NCBI GenBank assembly: GCA_015063245.1
Contig: SUSV01000003.1
Coordinates: 1-64,000 of the forward strand
From: Thermoplasmata archaeon
GTDB lineage: Archaea > Thermoplasmatota > Thermoplasmata > Methanomassiliicoccales > Methanomethylophilaceae
Direction: 5' to 3'
Length of the DNA: 64,000 bases
Shown piece by piece: positions 43,601 to 55,094 of the stretch. The notes under the pieces are model-generated. The model saw nothing but the letters and a program-made list of their open reading frames with translations, made no database searches and was not told where the DNA came from. The position numbers and the translations under genes were made by a program. The first letter of the stretch is position 1. Every line of letters begins with the position of its first letter.

Positions 43601-46067
43601 CGTCTACGACTGCATAACGATGGACACCCCTATGTCCGAGGTCGTCGAGAAGCTGGAGATCAGCGAGGACATGGCCATAAGGTCCATCAGGAAGCTGGAA
43701 TCGATGTATCTCATCACCAGGTCCGACCTTTCAGGCAACAAGTGGCTGTTCGGCCGTGTCGATTATCCGGAGGTGCCAAGGGATGACGCGATGGACCGTA
43801 TCGTCACAAGGTTCCTGGACTGCTTCGCGCCGGCTTCCGTCCAGGAAGTCTCATATGCGCTGTCGGTCACGGAGGAGGATGCCCACACGGCGCTGGAATC
43901 CCTGGTGGCCAACGAGGTCGTGGTCAAGGGAAGGTTCCTCGTGTCCGAGAACGACCAGTACATGCTGAAGATCGACTACATGAGGCTCAAGGCCGGGCGC
44001 AACAACGTGTACAGCTACGATACCGTGGAGCGCTACAGGCTGACGAAGGGCCAGCATTTCGATTCGATAAAGGATTTCTTCGACTTCCACGGTTCCGCAG
44101 GGAGCGAACTGGACGTCTACAACAGGGTGGACAACTTCAATCTCGATGAATGGTATGATATGCGCAGGGACGGAGAGATCCACCTCGGAAGGTTCGTGAG
44201 GGGTAAGGTCAGGTTCGTCATGAGCGATGATGCCAACAGGTACGCCGCGGTGAGGACGGACGAGACCCTCCCGGAGGACATGGACATTCTGAACATGATC
44301 GAGGGGATGGGAACGGCCACGCTCAGGCAGCTGGTGGCGGCGACGGGCAAGGACAAGGATGCCGTGCGCGATGCCGTCATGCGCCTGGACCGCTCGCTGC
44401 GTGTCATAAGGGCGTTCGGCGACAGGGAGGACTGGGGTACGGAGAACTCGTATGCGGTGTTCTATCCCGGCGAGCCGGACGGGGATCCGGCAAGGGACCT
44501 GATAGCGAAGGCCATCAGGGCATACGGTCCGATCCCGGCCATGGCGCTGCGCTACCTGGTCGGCGTCCCGCTCGACAGGGTGGAGGAGCTGGCACAGGAT
44601 GTCGGGGCCAAGGTCGTGTCCGTCGGGGAGGGACAGACCCCCATGTACGTGATGGAGGACGAGATCCCCAAACTCGAGGATGTCGAGGTCGTCGACTATC
44701 CGATCAGGATACTGTCGCTGTTCGATGCGGACCTCGGTTCAAAATGGGCCGAGATCGCCGCACGCTACGGGGACAAATGGATCTACCCCCTTGTCAGAGG
44801 CTCCATCATCGTCGGCGCCCTCGAGATATGGGAGATGTCCGGATGCATCGAGATCCGCTCCATAGACATGGATGATCCGGCGATGCTGCAGGAGGTCCTC
44901 GGAGCAGTGGACCACATGATGGGATTCTTCAACCAGAAGGGCATCGATATCGTGCGCATCAGGGAGGTCCTGGGCACAGACGCATCCGAGCTGGATGATG
45001 AGAAGGTCTCCATACTCGAATCCTCGGGATACGTGCTGGTCAACGGATTCTACGCCAAAGGAAACTTCGATCCCTGGACGATGACAGAGGAGCAGATGAT
45101 CTCCTATGTCTTCTCGAAGCAGAGGGTCTCCAACAGCAGCAAGTACGCCACCGTGGCCGAATGCGTCTCGGTCAGGGGATACATCCGCGGCGACCAGGAG
45201 ATCATGACCCGCGTGCAGGAGAAGACCACCATGAAGAAGCAGATGGAGAAGGGATATCTGATGAAGATGACCCTGACCCCGTCATATTTGGGATACACGG
45301 ATTCCGACCACGCACCCATATTCCGTGCCCAGAAGGGATACGTCCCCGAGGGCGAGGATGCGAAGACCGTCATCAACCTGATATCGAAGAAGCAGCCGGT
45401 GCCCAAGAAGAGGATCATTGAGGATTCCCCGCTGTCGCAGGAGCGCACCACGGAGATATTCAACGAGCTGAACAAGATGTCGTACATCTATCAGGATTCG
45501 GATTCCAATTATAACCTGGTCCCCGACAACGGCATGGACCAGATGGACGCATGCGCCGAGGTGGCGAAGATGCACTTCCGCGACTTCGGGATATTCTCGG
45601 CGGAGGACATGGCTGCGTTCCTGTCCAGCAGGATGTCCGTCACCAGAGCGGTGCTCAGAAGGCTGGAGGCCGAGGGATTCGTGAAGAAGGGATTCTTCAT
45701 CAAGGACGACCCGACGCTCAGATGGATGCTCACCGAGGATATCGGCAACATCCGCAGGAGGATGGGTGATTCGTTCATCCTCAACTCCCAGGATAATCTC
45801 AATCTGTATCTCAGGGACATGATCAAGAGCGATACCGGGTCCACGAGGTCGGTCATCATAGCGAACAACAAGGTCATAGGCTCATTCGTCGGGAAGATCT
45901 GCCCGGGAGGGGCCAAGGTCGACGAGTTCGTCGGTTCCGACCGTGCCGCCCGCATGATGAAGGAGGCCGCGCAGTCGGTCGGTATGAGGCTCGAATCGCA
46001 GAGGCAGAGGGACGACGACGATTGGGATGTCTCCGAGTTCTACACCAAGGTGAACATGGGAGCATGA
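40689..46067 (+). CDS. Very long Lhr-type helicase
   Basis: A 1792-residue SF2 helicase. The motor has Walker A SSPTGSGKT (58-66), DEIH near 184-187, SPLKALGNDV and a second RecA domain ending in QRIGRSGHSFG. It is Lhr-like at the front and has an unusually long C-terminal part with several winged-helix-like segments (about 990-1290 and 1500-1700). Lhr proteins act on RNA-DNA hybrids and branched DNA in repair. The TATA-like box near 40668 lies only about 20 nt before ATG 40689, so ATG 40704 is also possible. A 914-residue relative is at 60201-62945. The 200 nt before it (40480-40688) hold no gene. Confidence 0.85.
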   Translation: MRLHSMVEKVDRTYTKDEVMGMMEPLISTWFNEKYEDLTIPQAKAIPVIHQRRNVLVSSPTGSGKTLTAFTSIINELTRYAREGTLEERVYCIYVSPLKALGNDVNRNLNTPLAEMREVAERHGMNIPNITVAVRSGDTPQNERQKMVRHPPHILITTPESLALILAAPKFRDAFKKVEWVILDEIHDICDSKRGAFLSLTLERLRKHCENDFVRIGLSATLAPIDAIASYLVGCNPDGSVRDVALIESGSKKTLDLQVICPTRDLTTLSSDIVNSMMYDTLKELIDAHDTTLVFTNTRSGAESVVYKLKERGLENIEVHHSSLGKDIRLDVEERLKHGEIKCVVSSTSLELGIDIGSVDLVCQIGSPKSVAKGLQRIGRSGHSFGKVAKGRLLVFDPDDLVECAVMCRAAHRGDIDRVGIPENCLDVLSQTVVGMSLDSRWDIDEAFELVKGSYCYRNLTKESFMQVIRYLGSKDDFEGVYSKIWYDETENVFGKKKGSRMIYFMNLGTIPEEANYRVITNHGSVAGELSEKFVERLSPRDVFVLGGRSFEFVRSKGMTAYVKEANGRKPTVPSWAGEMLPRSFDLSMDVAIFRREMASRINEDEQKAIKEISAEFDVDEGSARSIFSYFKEQEAVAGFIPDDRKLAVEEYIDPSGNQKLVFHFPFGRRVNDALSRAYAYRLSNMMGANVSVTISDDSFMLGCPRTFDLDQLPGLIKGAELEQILRKSLKDSEIFKLRFRHTAARSFMILRNYMGRPISVNRQQVRSTYLLEALGNMDGVPVIEETYREVMEDDMDIKNARYVLDLLEIGDMELSLIRYSGTPSPFAHSAILSGFSDIVLMEDRSALLRELHRKVLYRALGDSVSEFEFEEDQIVPYYAQKPTRITCREDIPKLLMETGPLQALRERGRNIYTYTDEDRKVIDGWIRELVHSGEVGTVFLDEPHIMVSDEIPYYASATKKERELNETDRDVYDCITMDTPMSEVVEKLEISEDMAIRSIRKLESMYLITRSDLSGNKWLFGRVDYPEVPRDDAMDRIVTRFLDCFAPASVQEVSYALSVTEEDAHTALESLVANEVVVKGRFLVSENDQYMLKIDYMRLKAGRNNVYSYDTVERYRLTKGQHFDSIKDFFDFHGSAGSELDVYNRVDNFNLDEWYDMRRDGEIHLGRFVRGKVRFVMSDDANRYAAVRTDETLPEDMDILNMIEGMGTATLRQLVAATGKDKDAVRDAVMRLDRSLRVIRAFGDREDWGTENSYAVFYPGEPDGDPARDLIAKAIRAYGPIPAMALRYLVGVPLDRVEELAQDVGAKVVSVGEGQTPMYVMEDEIPKLEDVEVVDYPIRILSLFDADLGSKWAEIAARYGDKWIYPLVRGSIIVGALEIWEMSGCIEIRSIDMDDPAMLQEVLGAVDHMMGFFNQKGIDIVRIREVLGTDASELDDEKVSILESSGYVLVNGFYAKGNFDPWTMTEEQMISYVFSKQRVSNSSKYATVAECVSVRGYIRGDQEIMTRVQEKTTMKKQMEKGYLMKMTLTPSYLGYTDSDHAPIFRAQKGYVPEGEDAKTVINLISKKQPVPKKRIIEDSPLSQERTTEIFNELNKMSYIYQDSDSNYNLVPDNGMDQMDACAEVAKMHFRDFGIFSAEDMAAFLSSRMSVTRAVLRRLEAEGFVKKGFFIKDDPTLRWMLTEDIGNIRRRMGDSFILNSQDNLNLYLRDMIKSDTGSTRSVIIANNKVIGSFVGKICPGGAKVDEFVGSDRAARMMKEAAQSVGMRLESQRQRDDDDWDVSEFYTKVNMGA

Positions 46068-46147
46068 AGGTATATTGAGTTTAGGCCTGTATAATCTGGC
46101 CGTTCCGCCTGATACCATAATATAGTCAACGCTAACATACCATCTTC

Positions 46148-46546
46148 ATGAAGATTCCGTGCGAGATTGTCGTATGGCATGTGCTCCCAATGATCCGCAG
46201 GGAATTGGCGAGCGAACTCGTGACCGCTCACAGCTTATCGCAGGCCGAGGTCGCCAGGATCTTCGGTGTCACCGATGCCGCCATATCGCAGTATCTCAAG
46301 AAGAAGAGGGGCGACAATTCCGTCATCGAGCAGAGCGAGAGGTACCCGGAGTTCATGAGCTCTATAAGGCAGTCCGCGGCGCTGATCGTGGAGGAGAAGA
46401 CCAGGTTCGAGAACGAGATGTGCAGGCTCTGCGCAGTGGTGAAATCGATCGGTCTCCTGTCCGAGATCTACGAGCTTCAGGTCGGGGAGCCCCTGTCTTC
46501 CTGCAGCAACTTCGGGACGAGCGCAGGCATCAACGGGCAGTCATAA
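46148..46546 (+). CDS. HTH transcription regulator with a cysteine pair
   Basis: A 132-residue regulator. The N-terminal HTH is LAEV-like (SLSQAEVARIFGVTDAAISQYLKKKRG). The following helical part has a CRLC pair, and another cysteine near the end could bind a metal or cluster. This fits small Thermoplasmata/methanogen regulators whose Cys residues sense oxygen or metal. A TATA-like box (about 46117-46126) is 27 nt before ATG 46148. It is convergent with the glycosylase gene and overlaps it by 6 nt. Confidence 0.7.
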   Translation: MKIPCEIVVWHVLPMIRRELASELVTAHSLSQAEVARIFGVTDAAISQYLKKKRGDNSVIEQSERYPEFMSSIRQSAALIVEEKTRFENEMCRLCAVVKSIGLLSEIYELQVGEPLSSCSNFGTSAGINGQS

Positions 46547-47347
46547 ATCGATGAAATCGGCGTGATACAGGAATTCCTGGGCGTATCCCGCATACTCCCC
46601 GAACTTCTTCCTTCCGTATTCTGATACCGTCTTGTAGCTCCCGGTTACGCCGTACATGTCCTGCATCACCCTGGAGATGCGCGCATCGACCGGGAAGGCC
46701 TCCATGTGCTCGAATGCGAACAATGCGACGCAGTCCGCCACCTTGGGCCCCACGCCGTTGATGCCCTGGAGCTCCGAGACGCATCTATCATAATCCATCT
46801 CCGCAAACGCCTCCACGTCGATGTCACCTGATTCCACGCGCTCGGCGAGCGTGATGAAACGCTGCTCCCTGAACCCGAGTCTGCATTCGGATATGCGCTC
46901 GCATCCGTCAAGGATCTGCTTGGGTGTGGGGAAACCGTGCCTCCTCCCCAGGTCCTTCCCGAAGTGGTCGCATACGGACTCGACCATCTTGCCTATGCGC
47001 GCGACGTTGGCATTCGTCGCGAGAAGGTATGTGGCAAGGCATTCCCAATGGTCCTGACGGAGTATGCGCATACCGGGGCATCTGTCCGCGAGCCTGGCGA
47101 CATACTCATCGGATTCCGATATCTTCGAGATGATGCGACCGAGGTCGTCATCCCCTCCGAGGTACCTCGTGATGCCGCTGCGGTCATCCGTCCCTTTGAC
47201 CTCGACCGATCCCGGGGACAGCTGTCTCATGGTCACGACCTGATTCCTCCATACACCCTCCCATGAACCATTCTGGCACTTGTGCCAGCGATGTGCCTGT
47301 CCGCATCCAAGGGTGGGGTCGAGCGATACCTCGAGATCGATGATCAT
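46541..47347 (-). CDS. 8-oxoguanine DNA glycosylase (OGG1 family)
   Basis: A 268-residue glycosylase/AP lyase. It has the OGG N-terminal domain (SLDPTLGCGQAHRWHKCQNGSWEGVW), an HhH motif (LQGINGVGPKVADCVALFAF, K near 209-215) and a catalytic-site Asp (PVDARISRVM). It removes 8-oxoguanine opposite cytosine and starts base excision repair. It is divergent from the endonuclease IV-type gene, whose product would process the resulting abasic sites, so this is a compact repair locus. Confidence 0.9.
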   Translation of the reverse strand: MIIDLEVSLDPTLGCGQAHRWHKCQNGSWEGVWRNQVVTMRQLSPGSVEVKGTDDRSGITRYLGGDDDLGRIISKISESDEYVARLADRCPGMRILRQDHWECLATYLLATNANVARIGKMVESVCDHFGKDLGRRHGFPTPKQILDGCERISECRLGFREQRFITLAERVESGDIDVEAFAEMDYDRCVSELQGINGVGPKVADCVALFAFEHMEAFPVDARISRVMQDMYGVTGSYKTVSEYGRKKFGEYAGYAQEFLYHADFIDL

Positions 47348-47404
47348 GCCACCCTGATGGCGGTCCCAAATAATGATTTATCCTATGGTGTCATAGGGCA
47401 GGGT

Positions 47405-48217
47405 ATGATGAGATTCGGTCCGGCAGGATACCCTTCAGCAGGCAAGACGCCCGAAGGATCCCTCGAATATACCAAGAACCTCGGGCTCAACGCTCTGGAG
47501 GTGGAGTTCGTCAGAGGGGCCCGCATCAGCCCGGAGAGGGCTCAGACCATCGGGGCCAAGGCCAAGGAGCTGGACATCAGGCTCAGCTGCCATGCACCGT
47601 ATTTCATTAGCTTCAATTCCGACAGCGAGGAGACCCGCGAGAAGAGCATCGGTTGGGTCATGGACACAGCCCGTGTTGCTCATAACCTCGGAGCATATAT
47701 CATCGTCATCCACGCCGCATCCTACGGCAAATCCCCGGAGACGGCCCTGCCATCGGTCATCGAGGGATTGACCAGATGCAAGAACATGCTGGACGACGAG
47801 GGCATCAAGGATGTCATTCTCGGAGTCGAGACCATGGGGAAGCTCGGGCAGTTCGGGACCCTGGACGAGATCGGAAAGGTCATGGACCAGGTGGACGGCG
47901 TTCACCCCGTCCTGGACGTCGCGCACGTCCATGCGAGGGGACATGGATACCTCAAGACCGAGGCGGACATGCAGGGGCTCATAGACCAGTTCTTCCCGCT
48001 GTGCGGGGATATAGCGCATTTCCACATCAGCTGCATAAAGTACGGCGATAAGGGCGAGATATCGCATCTTCCGCTGGAGACGAAGGACCCCGACCTTCAG
48101 ATGCTGGCCAATGTCCTTCAGGATACCAAACAGGAATGCAACTTCATATGCGAGTCGCCCCTGATCGAGAAGGACGCGGTAGTATTCAGGGACATGTTCC
48201 CCGACTACAGGCAATAA
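47405..48217 (+). CDS. Endonuclease IV-type TIM-barrel protein
   Basis: A 270-residue AP-endonuclease family 2 protein. It has LEVEFVRGARISPERA, LSCHAPYFISFNSDSEETREKSIGWV, IIVIHAASYG and PVLDVAHVHARGHGY, the metal-binding blocks of endonuclease IV (Nfo). The length and the reduced C-terminal metal motif leave a sugar-isomerase-like role open. ATG 47405 is preferred over the upstream frame start (47282) because a TTTATCC box (about 47377-47383) lies 27 nt before it. It is divergent from the OGG gene. Confidence 0.8.
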   Translation: MMRFGPAGYPSAGKTPEGSLEYTKNLGLNALEVEFVRGARISPERAQTIGAKAKELDIRLSCHAPYFISFNSDSEETREKSIGWVMDTARVAHNLGAYIIVIHAASYGKSPETALPSVIEGLTRCKNMLDDEGIKDVILGVETMGKLGQFGTLDEIGKVMDQVDGVHPVLDVAHVHARGHGYLKTEADMQGLIDQFFPLCGDIAHFHISCIKYGDKGEISHLPLETKDPDLQMLANVLQDTKQECNFICESPLIEKDAVVFRDMFPDYRQ

Positions 48218-48255
48218 TCTGATTTTTATAGGTCGATAATATCACTAGGAATGAC

Positions 48256-48330
48256 GCCGCTGTGGCTTAGTGGTATAGCATCTGATTCGTAATCAGAAGG
48301 CCGAGGGTTCAAATCCCTTCAGCGGCTCCA
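48256..48330 (+). tRNA. tRNA-Thr (anticodon CGT)
   Basis: The sequence folds as a tRNA: acceptor stem GCCGCTG/CAGCGGC, anticodon stem TCTGA/TCAGA with loop TTCGTAA giving anticodon CGT (reads ACG), a T-loop GTTCAAATC, and an encoded CCA. A TTTTTATA box near 48224-48231 lies about 28 nt upstream. Confidence 0.95.
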
Positions 48331-48337
48331 CTCCTTT

Positions 48338-49645
48338 TCAACAGTCTTCCTTGGGAACGATCTTCTGCGGCTTGTCCTCGTTCATATAGGTGTTGACGAT
48401 CTTGATCGCACATACGTCGCCGCACATGGAGCAGCCCTCGGATTCCTCCGTGCAGCCCCTCTTCCTGTACCTTCTGGCCTTCTCCTCGTCGATGCAGACA
48501 TCGAACATCGTCTGCCAGTCGAGATTCTTCCTTGCGTGGGCCATCCTGTTGTCCAGATCCATGCCTTTTCCTCTGCAGAGGTCCCCGACATGGGCCGCGA
48601 TCTTGGAAGCGATCACGCCTTCCCTGACATCATCCACATCGGGCAGCGACAGATGCTCGGCAGGGGTGAGGTAGCAGAGGAAGTCCGCTCCGTTCTGTGC
48701 CGCGACAGCGCCTCCGATCGCTCCGACGATGTGGTCGTAGCCGGGAGCGATGTCCGTCACGAGGGGTCCGAGGACGTAGAACGGTGCATCGAGGCACATC
48801 CTCTTCTCCAGCTGCATGTTCATGGCGACCTGGTTGAGGGGTACGTGCCCGGGGCCTTCGACCATGCTCTGCACACCAGCCTCGCGGGCCCTCTTCACGA
48901 GATGACCCAGAGTCATCAATTCTGAGATCTGCGCCTGGTCGCTCGCATCATTGATGCAGCCCGGCCTGAAGCCGTCTCCCAGGGACAGTGTGAACTCGTA
49001 TTTCCTAGCGAGCTCAAGAAGATAGTCGAAATTCTTGTAGAGCGGATTCTCCTGCTCGTTGTGAAGGATCCAAGCTGTAAGGAACGATCCGCCCCTTGAG
49101 ACCACATCGGTGATCCTGTCGCTCTTCTTCAGCCATTGGACGGTCTCCTTGGTGATTCCGCAGTGCACCGTCATGAAGTCCATTCCGTCCTTGGCATGCT
49201 TCTCGATGCCGTTGAAGATGTCATCCTCGGTCATCTCGACGATCGCGTTCCTCCTTGCGGCGATGACCCCTGTCTGATAGATGGGGACGGATCCCATCAT
49301 CACGGGGCACTCCTTGAGGAGCCTGGCCCTGATGGCATCGATGTCCCCGCCGGTGCTGAGGTCCATGACCGCATCGGCACCGTACTTGAGGGCTACCTTG
49401 AGCTTCTCCGATTCCGTGTCCACATCCACCATGTCACGGGAGGTCCCCAGGTTCACGTTGATCTTGACGGACATGCCTTCACCGATGGCTCCTGGCACAG
49501 TCTCGTGACGGGGGTTGTTCGGGACGCAGATTCTGCCTGAGGCGATACCGTTCCTTACGAACTCCTCGCTGACCTTCTCCTGTTTGGCGATCTCCTTTAT
49601 GAGAGGGGTGACACCCCTGCGGGCCTCTTCCATGATGGTGCTCAT
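48338..49645 (-). CDS. thiC: Phosphomethylpyrimidine synthase ThiC
   Basis: A 435-residue ThiC, which turns AIR into the pyrimidine of thiamine. The C-terminal cluster motif CSMCGDVCAIK (C-x2-C-x4-C) is intact, as are GSVPIYQTG, MTVHCGIT, SRGGSFLTAWI and EGPGHVPL. A GATATACG box (minus strand, about 49670-49677) lies 27 nt before the ATG, fitting a leaderless message, so there is no room for a TPP riboswitch. It ends 8 nt from the 3' end of the opposing tRNA-Thr. It shares an intergenic region with gyrB. Confidence 0.96.
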   Translation of the reverse strand: MSTIMEEARRGVTPLIKEIAKQEKVSEEFVRNGIASGRICVPNNPRHETVPGAIGEGMSVKINVNLGTSRDMVDVDTESEKLKVALKYGADAVMDLSTGGDIDAIRARLLKECPVMMGSVPIYQTGVIAARRNAIVEMTEDDIFNGIEKHAKDGMDFMTVHCGITKETVQWLKKSDRITDVVSRGGSFLTAWILHNEQENPLYKNFDYLLELARKYEFTLSLGDGFRPGCINDASDQAQISELMTLGHLVKRAREAGVQSMVEGPGHVPLNQVAMNMQLEKRMCLDAPFYVLGPLVTDIAPGYDHIVGAIGGAVAAQNGADFLCYLTPAEHLSLPDVDDVREGVIASKIAAHVGDLCRGKGMDLDNRMAHARKNLDWQTMFDVCIDEEKARRYRKRGCTEESEGCSMCGDVCAIKIVNTYMNEDKPQKIVPKEDC

Positions 49646-49649
49646 TTGA

Positions 49650-51677
<2,028 letters not shown>

Positions 51678-51681
51678 TATC

Positions 51682-54156
51682 ATGGATGAGGAACAGCAGC
51701 CCAAGAGGATAATCAACCAGACCGTCGAGCAGGAGATGCAGCGCTCCTACATCGACTACTCCATGAGCGTCATCGTGGGACGTGCCCTTCCGGACGTCCG
51801 CGACGGACTGAAGCCCGTCCACAGGAAGATCCTGTACGCCATGGACCAGCTCAATCTCACATACAACAGGCCCCACAAGAAATCCGCAACCGTCGTGGGA
51901 GAGGTCCTGGGTAAGTACCACCCCCACGGAGACTCCGCGGCATACGAGGCGATGGTAAGGCTGGCACAGCCCTTCTCGCTCAGGTACCCGCTGGTCGACG
52001 GACAGGGTAACTTCGGTTCGGTCGACGGGGATTCCGCGGCAGCGATGCGTTACACCGAGGCCAGGATGACCAAGATGGCCAGCGATCTTCTGCTGGACCT
52101 GGACAAGAACACCGTGGACATGGTGGACAACTACGACGGCTCTCTGAAGGAGCCATCCGTCCTGCCCTCGAAGTTCCCGAACCTCCTGGTGAACGGGTCG
52201 GACGGTATCGCGGTCGGAATGGCGACCAAGATGCCCCCGCACAACCTCACGGAGGTCTGCCAGGCCATCGAGTACACCATCGACAACCCCGACGCGCAGG
52301 TCGCCGACCTGATGCAGTTCGTCAAGGGTCCCGACTTCCCCACCGGAGGAATGATCTACGGTCTCTCCGGCATCAGGGCGGCGTACGAGACCGGAAAGGG
52401 AAAGCTCAGGGTCAGGTCGAAGGTCCACTTCGAGGAGATGGACAACGGAAAGACGAGGATCATCGTCGACGAGATCCCCTACCAGGTCAACAAGGCCATG
52501 CTCATAGTGCAGATCGCGGACCGCGTCAAGGACAAGGAGATCGAGGGTATCACCGACCTCAGGGATGAATCCGATAGGCACGGAATGCGCATCGTGATCG
52601 AGCTCCACAAGGACGCGATCCCCCAGGTGGTCCTGGAGAACTTATGGAAGAAGACCAATATGGAGATCACGTACGGTGTCATCAACATCGCGCTGGTGGA
52701 CAACAAGCCCACGCTCCTCGGTCTCAAGGAGCTCATAGTCCAGTACATCAAGCACAGGAAGAGCGTAGTCACCAGGAGGACACAGTTCGAGCTGGACCAG
52801 GCCGCTAAGAGGTTCCACATCCTCGAGGGTTTGATGAAAGCGATCAACATGCTCGACGAGACCATCGCGCTCATCCGCGAATCATCCGACGGGGAGGCGG
52901 CGAACCTCGGTCTCCAGAACCTCCTCGGCATCGACCAGGAGCAGGCTAAGTCCATCCTCGACATGAGGCTCCAGAAGCTGACCGGATTGGAACTCAATTC
53001 CATCAAGGAGGAGTACGAGCAGCTCATCGTCACCATGAACGACCTCAAGGACATCCTCGCACACGAGCAGAGGGTCCTGAACATCATCAAGGACGAGCTC
53101 AAGTCGATGTCCGACACCTACGGCGACGAGCGCCGCACGGAGATCGACCCGAACGAGATCGATGCGGACGAGGAGGACCTGATCCCCAACGAGAAGGTGG
53201 TCGTCACTGTCTCCAATGACAACTACATCAAGAGGATCCCGCTGAACACCTACAGGCAGCAGTCCCGCGGAGGCGTGGGCCTCACGGCGATGCAGACCAA
53301 GGAGGAGGACCACGTGGCGGCGATGTTCGTCATGATGTCCCACGACTACATCCTGTTCATCACCAACAAGGGCCGCATGCAGTGGCTGAAGGGATACAGG
53401 ATCCCCGAGGGAAGCAGGCAGGCCAAGGGCAAGCCGCTGGTCAACCTCATCCCCGATCTTGAGGAGGATGAGAAGATCATCAACTCCATCACCACCCACG
53501 AGTTCCCCGACGACAAGTATCTGGTGTTCTGCACCAGGAACGGTCTGTTCAAGAAGACCGTGATGTCGGCATACGGGAACGTCAGGGCCAAGGGAATCAA
53601 GGCCATCAAGCTGGACGAGGGCGACGAGCTGATCGGGATGGGAATCACCGACGGAGAGGACCAGATCATAATCGCATCCGCCAACGGACAGGCGGTCAGG
53701 TTCGACGAGACGGACGCACGTCCCCTCGGAAGGGACACGATGGGAGTCAAGGGAATGACCCTCGCCGATGACGACAGGGTCGTGTCCATGGCCGTCGTGA
53801 AACCGGGAGACAGGCTCCTCACTGTCTCCGAGAACGGATACGGAAAGATCTCCGACGTCGACGACTACCGCAAGGTGAGGCGCGGAGGAAAGGGTGTCAT
53901 CACCATCAAGACCGACGAGCGCAACGGAAAGGTCGTCAGCGTCACCAAGGTCGCTGTGGGCGACGAGCTCATGCTCCAGTCCAGGAGCGGAAAGATCATC
54001 CGCATGCAGACCGACAGCATCCGCGAGACCGGACGCAACGCCAAGGGCGTCAGGGTCATGGACCTCCGCGACGGCGACACGATAGTATCGGTCGAGCCCG
54101 TGATGTCGGAGGATCAGGATATCCCCGAGGAAACACAGGAAGAACAAACACAATGA
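51682..54156 (+). CDS. gyrA: DNA gyrase subunit A
   Basis: An 824-residue GyrA from ATG 51682, 4 nt after gyrB. The DNA-cleaving tyrosine is Tyr124 in [10 protein letters not shown]; the N-terminal [17 protein letters not shown] is intact. The C-terminal beta pinwheel carries a GyrA box variant QQSRGGVG, which wraps DNA and separates gyrase from topoisomerase IV. It ends in TGA, followed by a strong hairpin terminator. Confidence 0.97.
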   Translation: MDEEQQPKRIINQTVEQEMQRSYIDYSMSVIVGRALPDVRDGLKPVHRKILYAMDQLNLTYNRPHKKSATVVGEVLGKYHPHGDSAAYEAMVRLAQPFSLRYPLVDGQGNFGSVDGDSAAAMRYTEARMTKMASDLLLDLDKNTVDMVDNYDGSLKEPSVLPSKFPNLLVNGSDGIAVGMATKMPPHNLTEVCQAIEYTIDNPDAQVADLMQFVKGPDFPTGGMIYGLSGIRAAYETGKGKLRVRSKVHFEEMDNGKTRIIVDEIPYQVNKAMLIVQIADRVKDKEIEGITDLRDESDRHGMRIVIELHKDAIPQVVLENLWKKTNMEITYGVINIALVDNKPTLLGLKELIVQYIKHRKSVVTRRTQFELDQAAKRFHILEGLMKAINMLDETIALIRESSDGEAANLGLQNLLGIDQEQAKSILDMRLQKLTGLELNSIKEEYEQLIVTMNDLKDILAHEQRVLNIIKDELKSMSDTYGDERRTEIDPNEIDADEEDLIPNEKVVVTVSNDNYIKRIPLNTYRQQSRGGVGLTAMQTKEEDHVAAMFVMMSHDYILFITNKGRMQWLKGYRIPEGSRQAKGKPLVNLIPDLEEDEKIINSITTHEFPDDKYLVFCTRNGLFKKTVMSAYGNVRAKGIKAIKLDEGDELIGMGITDGEDQIIIASANGQAVRFDETDARPLGRDTMGVKGMTLADDDRVVSMAVVKPGDRLLTVSENGYGKISDVDDYRKVRRGGKGVITIKTDERNGKVVSVTKVAVGDELMLQSRSGKIIRMQTDSIRETGRNAKGVRVMDLRDGDTIVSVEPVMSEDQDIPEETQEEQTQ

Positions 54157-54190
54157 ACTGGACGGGGGGTCCGGCCCCCCGATACAGTTC
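54155..54190 (+). terminator. Terminator hairpin after gyrA
   Basis: GAACTG (54155-54160) pairs with CAGTTC (54185-54190), with an inner GGGGGG/CCCCCC stem, followed by AAAAAGG. It starts within the gyrA stop codon. Confidence 0.7.
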
Positions 54191-54230
54191 AAAAAGGCTT
54201 ATAAAGTGGATGAATATAGGGGGCAATCAC

Positions 54231-54306
54231 GCCGTGGTAACTCAGTTGGGAGAGTGCGTGACTGAAGATCACGAAGTCGCTGGTTCGAGCCCGGCTCACG
54301 GCACCA
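54231..54306 (+). tRNA. tRNA-Phe (anticodon GAA)
   Basis: Acceptor stem GCCGTGG/TCACGGC, anticodon stem CGTGA/TCACG with loop CTGAAGA (anticodon GAA), T-loop GGTTCGAGCCC, and an encoded CCA at 54304-54306. A TTATAAAG box near 54199-54206 lies about 28 nt upstream. Confidence 0.95.
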
Positions 54307-54340
54307 TCTCTTCTACCATCTAATTCACGAAGGTCGCTCC

Positions 54341-54613
54341 ATGGAACCTGACGTAGTCTTCATCGACATCAAGAAGTCATCGCTGACCATGGGCCAGGTC
54401 ATCCAGGAGGTGGCGCGCCTTCAGAAGGAGAACCCGGATTACGAGATTTTCATGGACGGGGATCTCTACGCTATCGTAGGAAGGAGGAGGAAGAACCGAT
54501 GGGAAGAGGAAGGATCACGATCGGATTGTACAACTCCTATGACCAGAACTTCAGGGAGCCCCACAGGCGCGTTATCGCCCGCGCGGGAGACCTCGCGATG
54601 GCCTTCGATATGA
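54341..54613 (+). CDS. Small conserved-looking protein overlapping DUF531
   Basis: A 90-residue reading frame whose first 55 residues look natural (MEPDVVFIDIKKSSLTMGQV, QKENPDYEIFMDGDLYAIVGRR). The last 37 residues run in the other frame of the DUF531 gene and look like shadow sequence (TTPMTRTSGSPTGALSPARE). Either the natural stop was lost, the gene has a long 115-nt overlap, or a frameshift hides the true end. It shares a transcript with DUF531. Family not recognised. Confidence 0.55.
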   Translation: MEPDVVFIDIKKSSLTMGQVIQEVARLQKENPDYEIFMDGDLYAIVGRRRKNRWEEEGSRSDCTTPMTRTSGSPTGALSPARETSRWPSI

Positions 54614-55038
54614 ATCTGGCACTGTTCGGATTCCCGATTCCGGAGGAGACCAAGACCCCCGTGGAGGTCGCCAATTGGATCGCAGGCACGACAAGCATCG
54701 GGCACCATGGCGATTATTTCGTGGACCTCGCCGAGAAGGGCCGTTTCCAGAAGTTCCCGTACCCCGCCAAGGGATTCCCGCCCCAGCTCGGGGAACCTAT
54801 ACTCACGACCTGCAGATGCGAGCCTTCCAAGAAGGTCTCCGTGGCGCAGGTCGCCGATATGGTGGAGCGCGGGCAGAGCATCCTCCTCGTCTTCGGCATC
54901 GGCCCCCACGGTGTGCCCAAGGACACGATGAGGATCCCGAAATACAATCTGGACATCACCCCCGGCGGATTCTCGCTGGAGACCTGCGCCGCTATAGGTT
55001 CGGTGTGCGGGGCCCTCTACTCCAAGCTCAACTACTGA
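54499..55038 (+). CDS. DUF531 family protein
   Basis: A 179-residue archaeal DUF531 protein: RITIGLYNSYDQNFREPHRRVIARAGDLAMAFD, then HHGDYFVDLAEKGRF and ILLVFGIGPHGVPKDTM, a knot-like (SPOUT-type) outline with a glycine-rich loop. It is probably an RNA-modifying or RNA-binding protein (inference). Start ATG 54499 lies within the preceding frame. It ends in TGA. Confidence 0.85.
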   Translation: MGRGRITIGLYNSYDQNFREPHRRVIARAGDLAMAFDMNLALFGFPIPEETKTPVEVANWIAGTTSIGHHGDYFVDLAEKGRFQKFPYPAKGFPPQLGEPILTTCRCEPSKKVSVAQVADMVERGQSILLVFGIGPHGVPKDTMRIPKYNLDITPGGFSLETCAAIGSVCGALYSKLNY

Positions 55039-55094
55039 ATCTGCCTTCTTTGTCGCGCGTTTACTAAATATAGTAGCGAAAGTATGCAAGCGCA

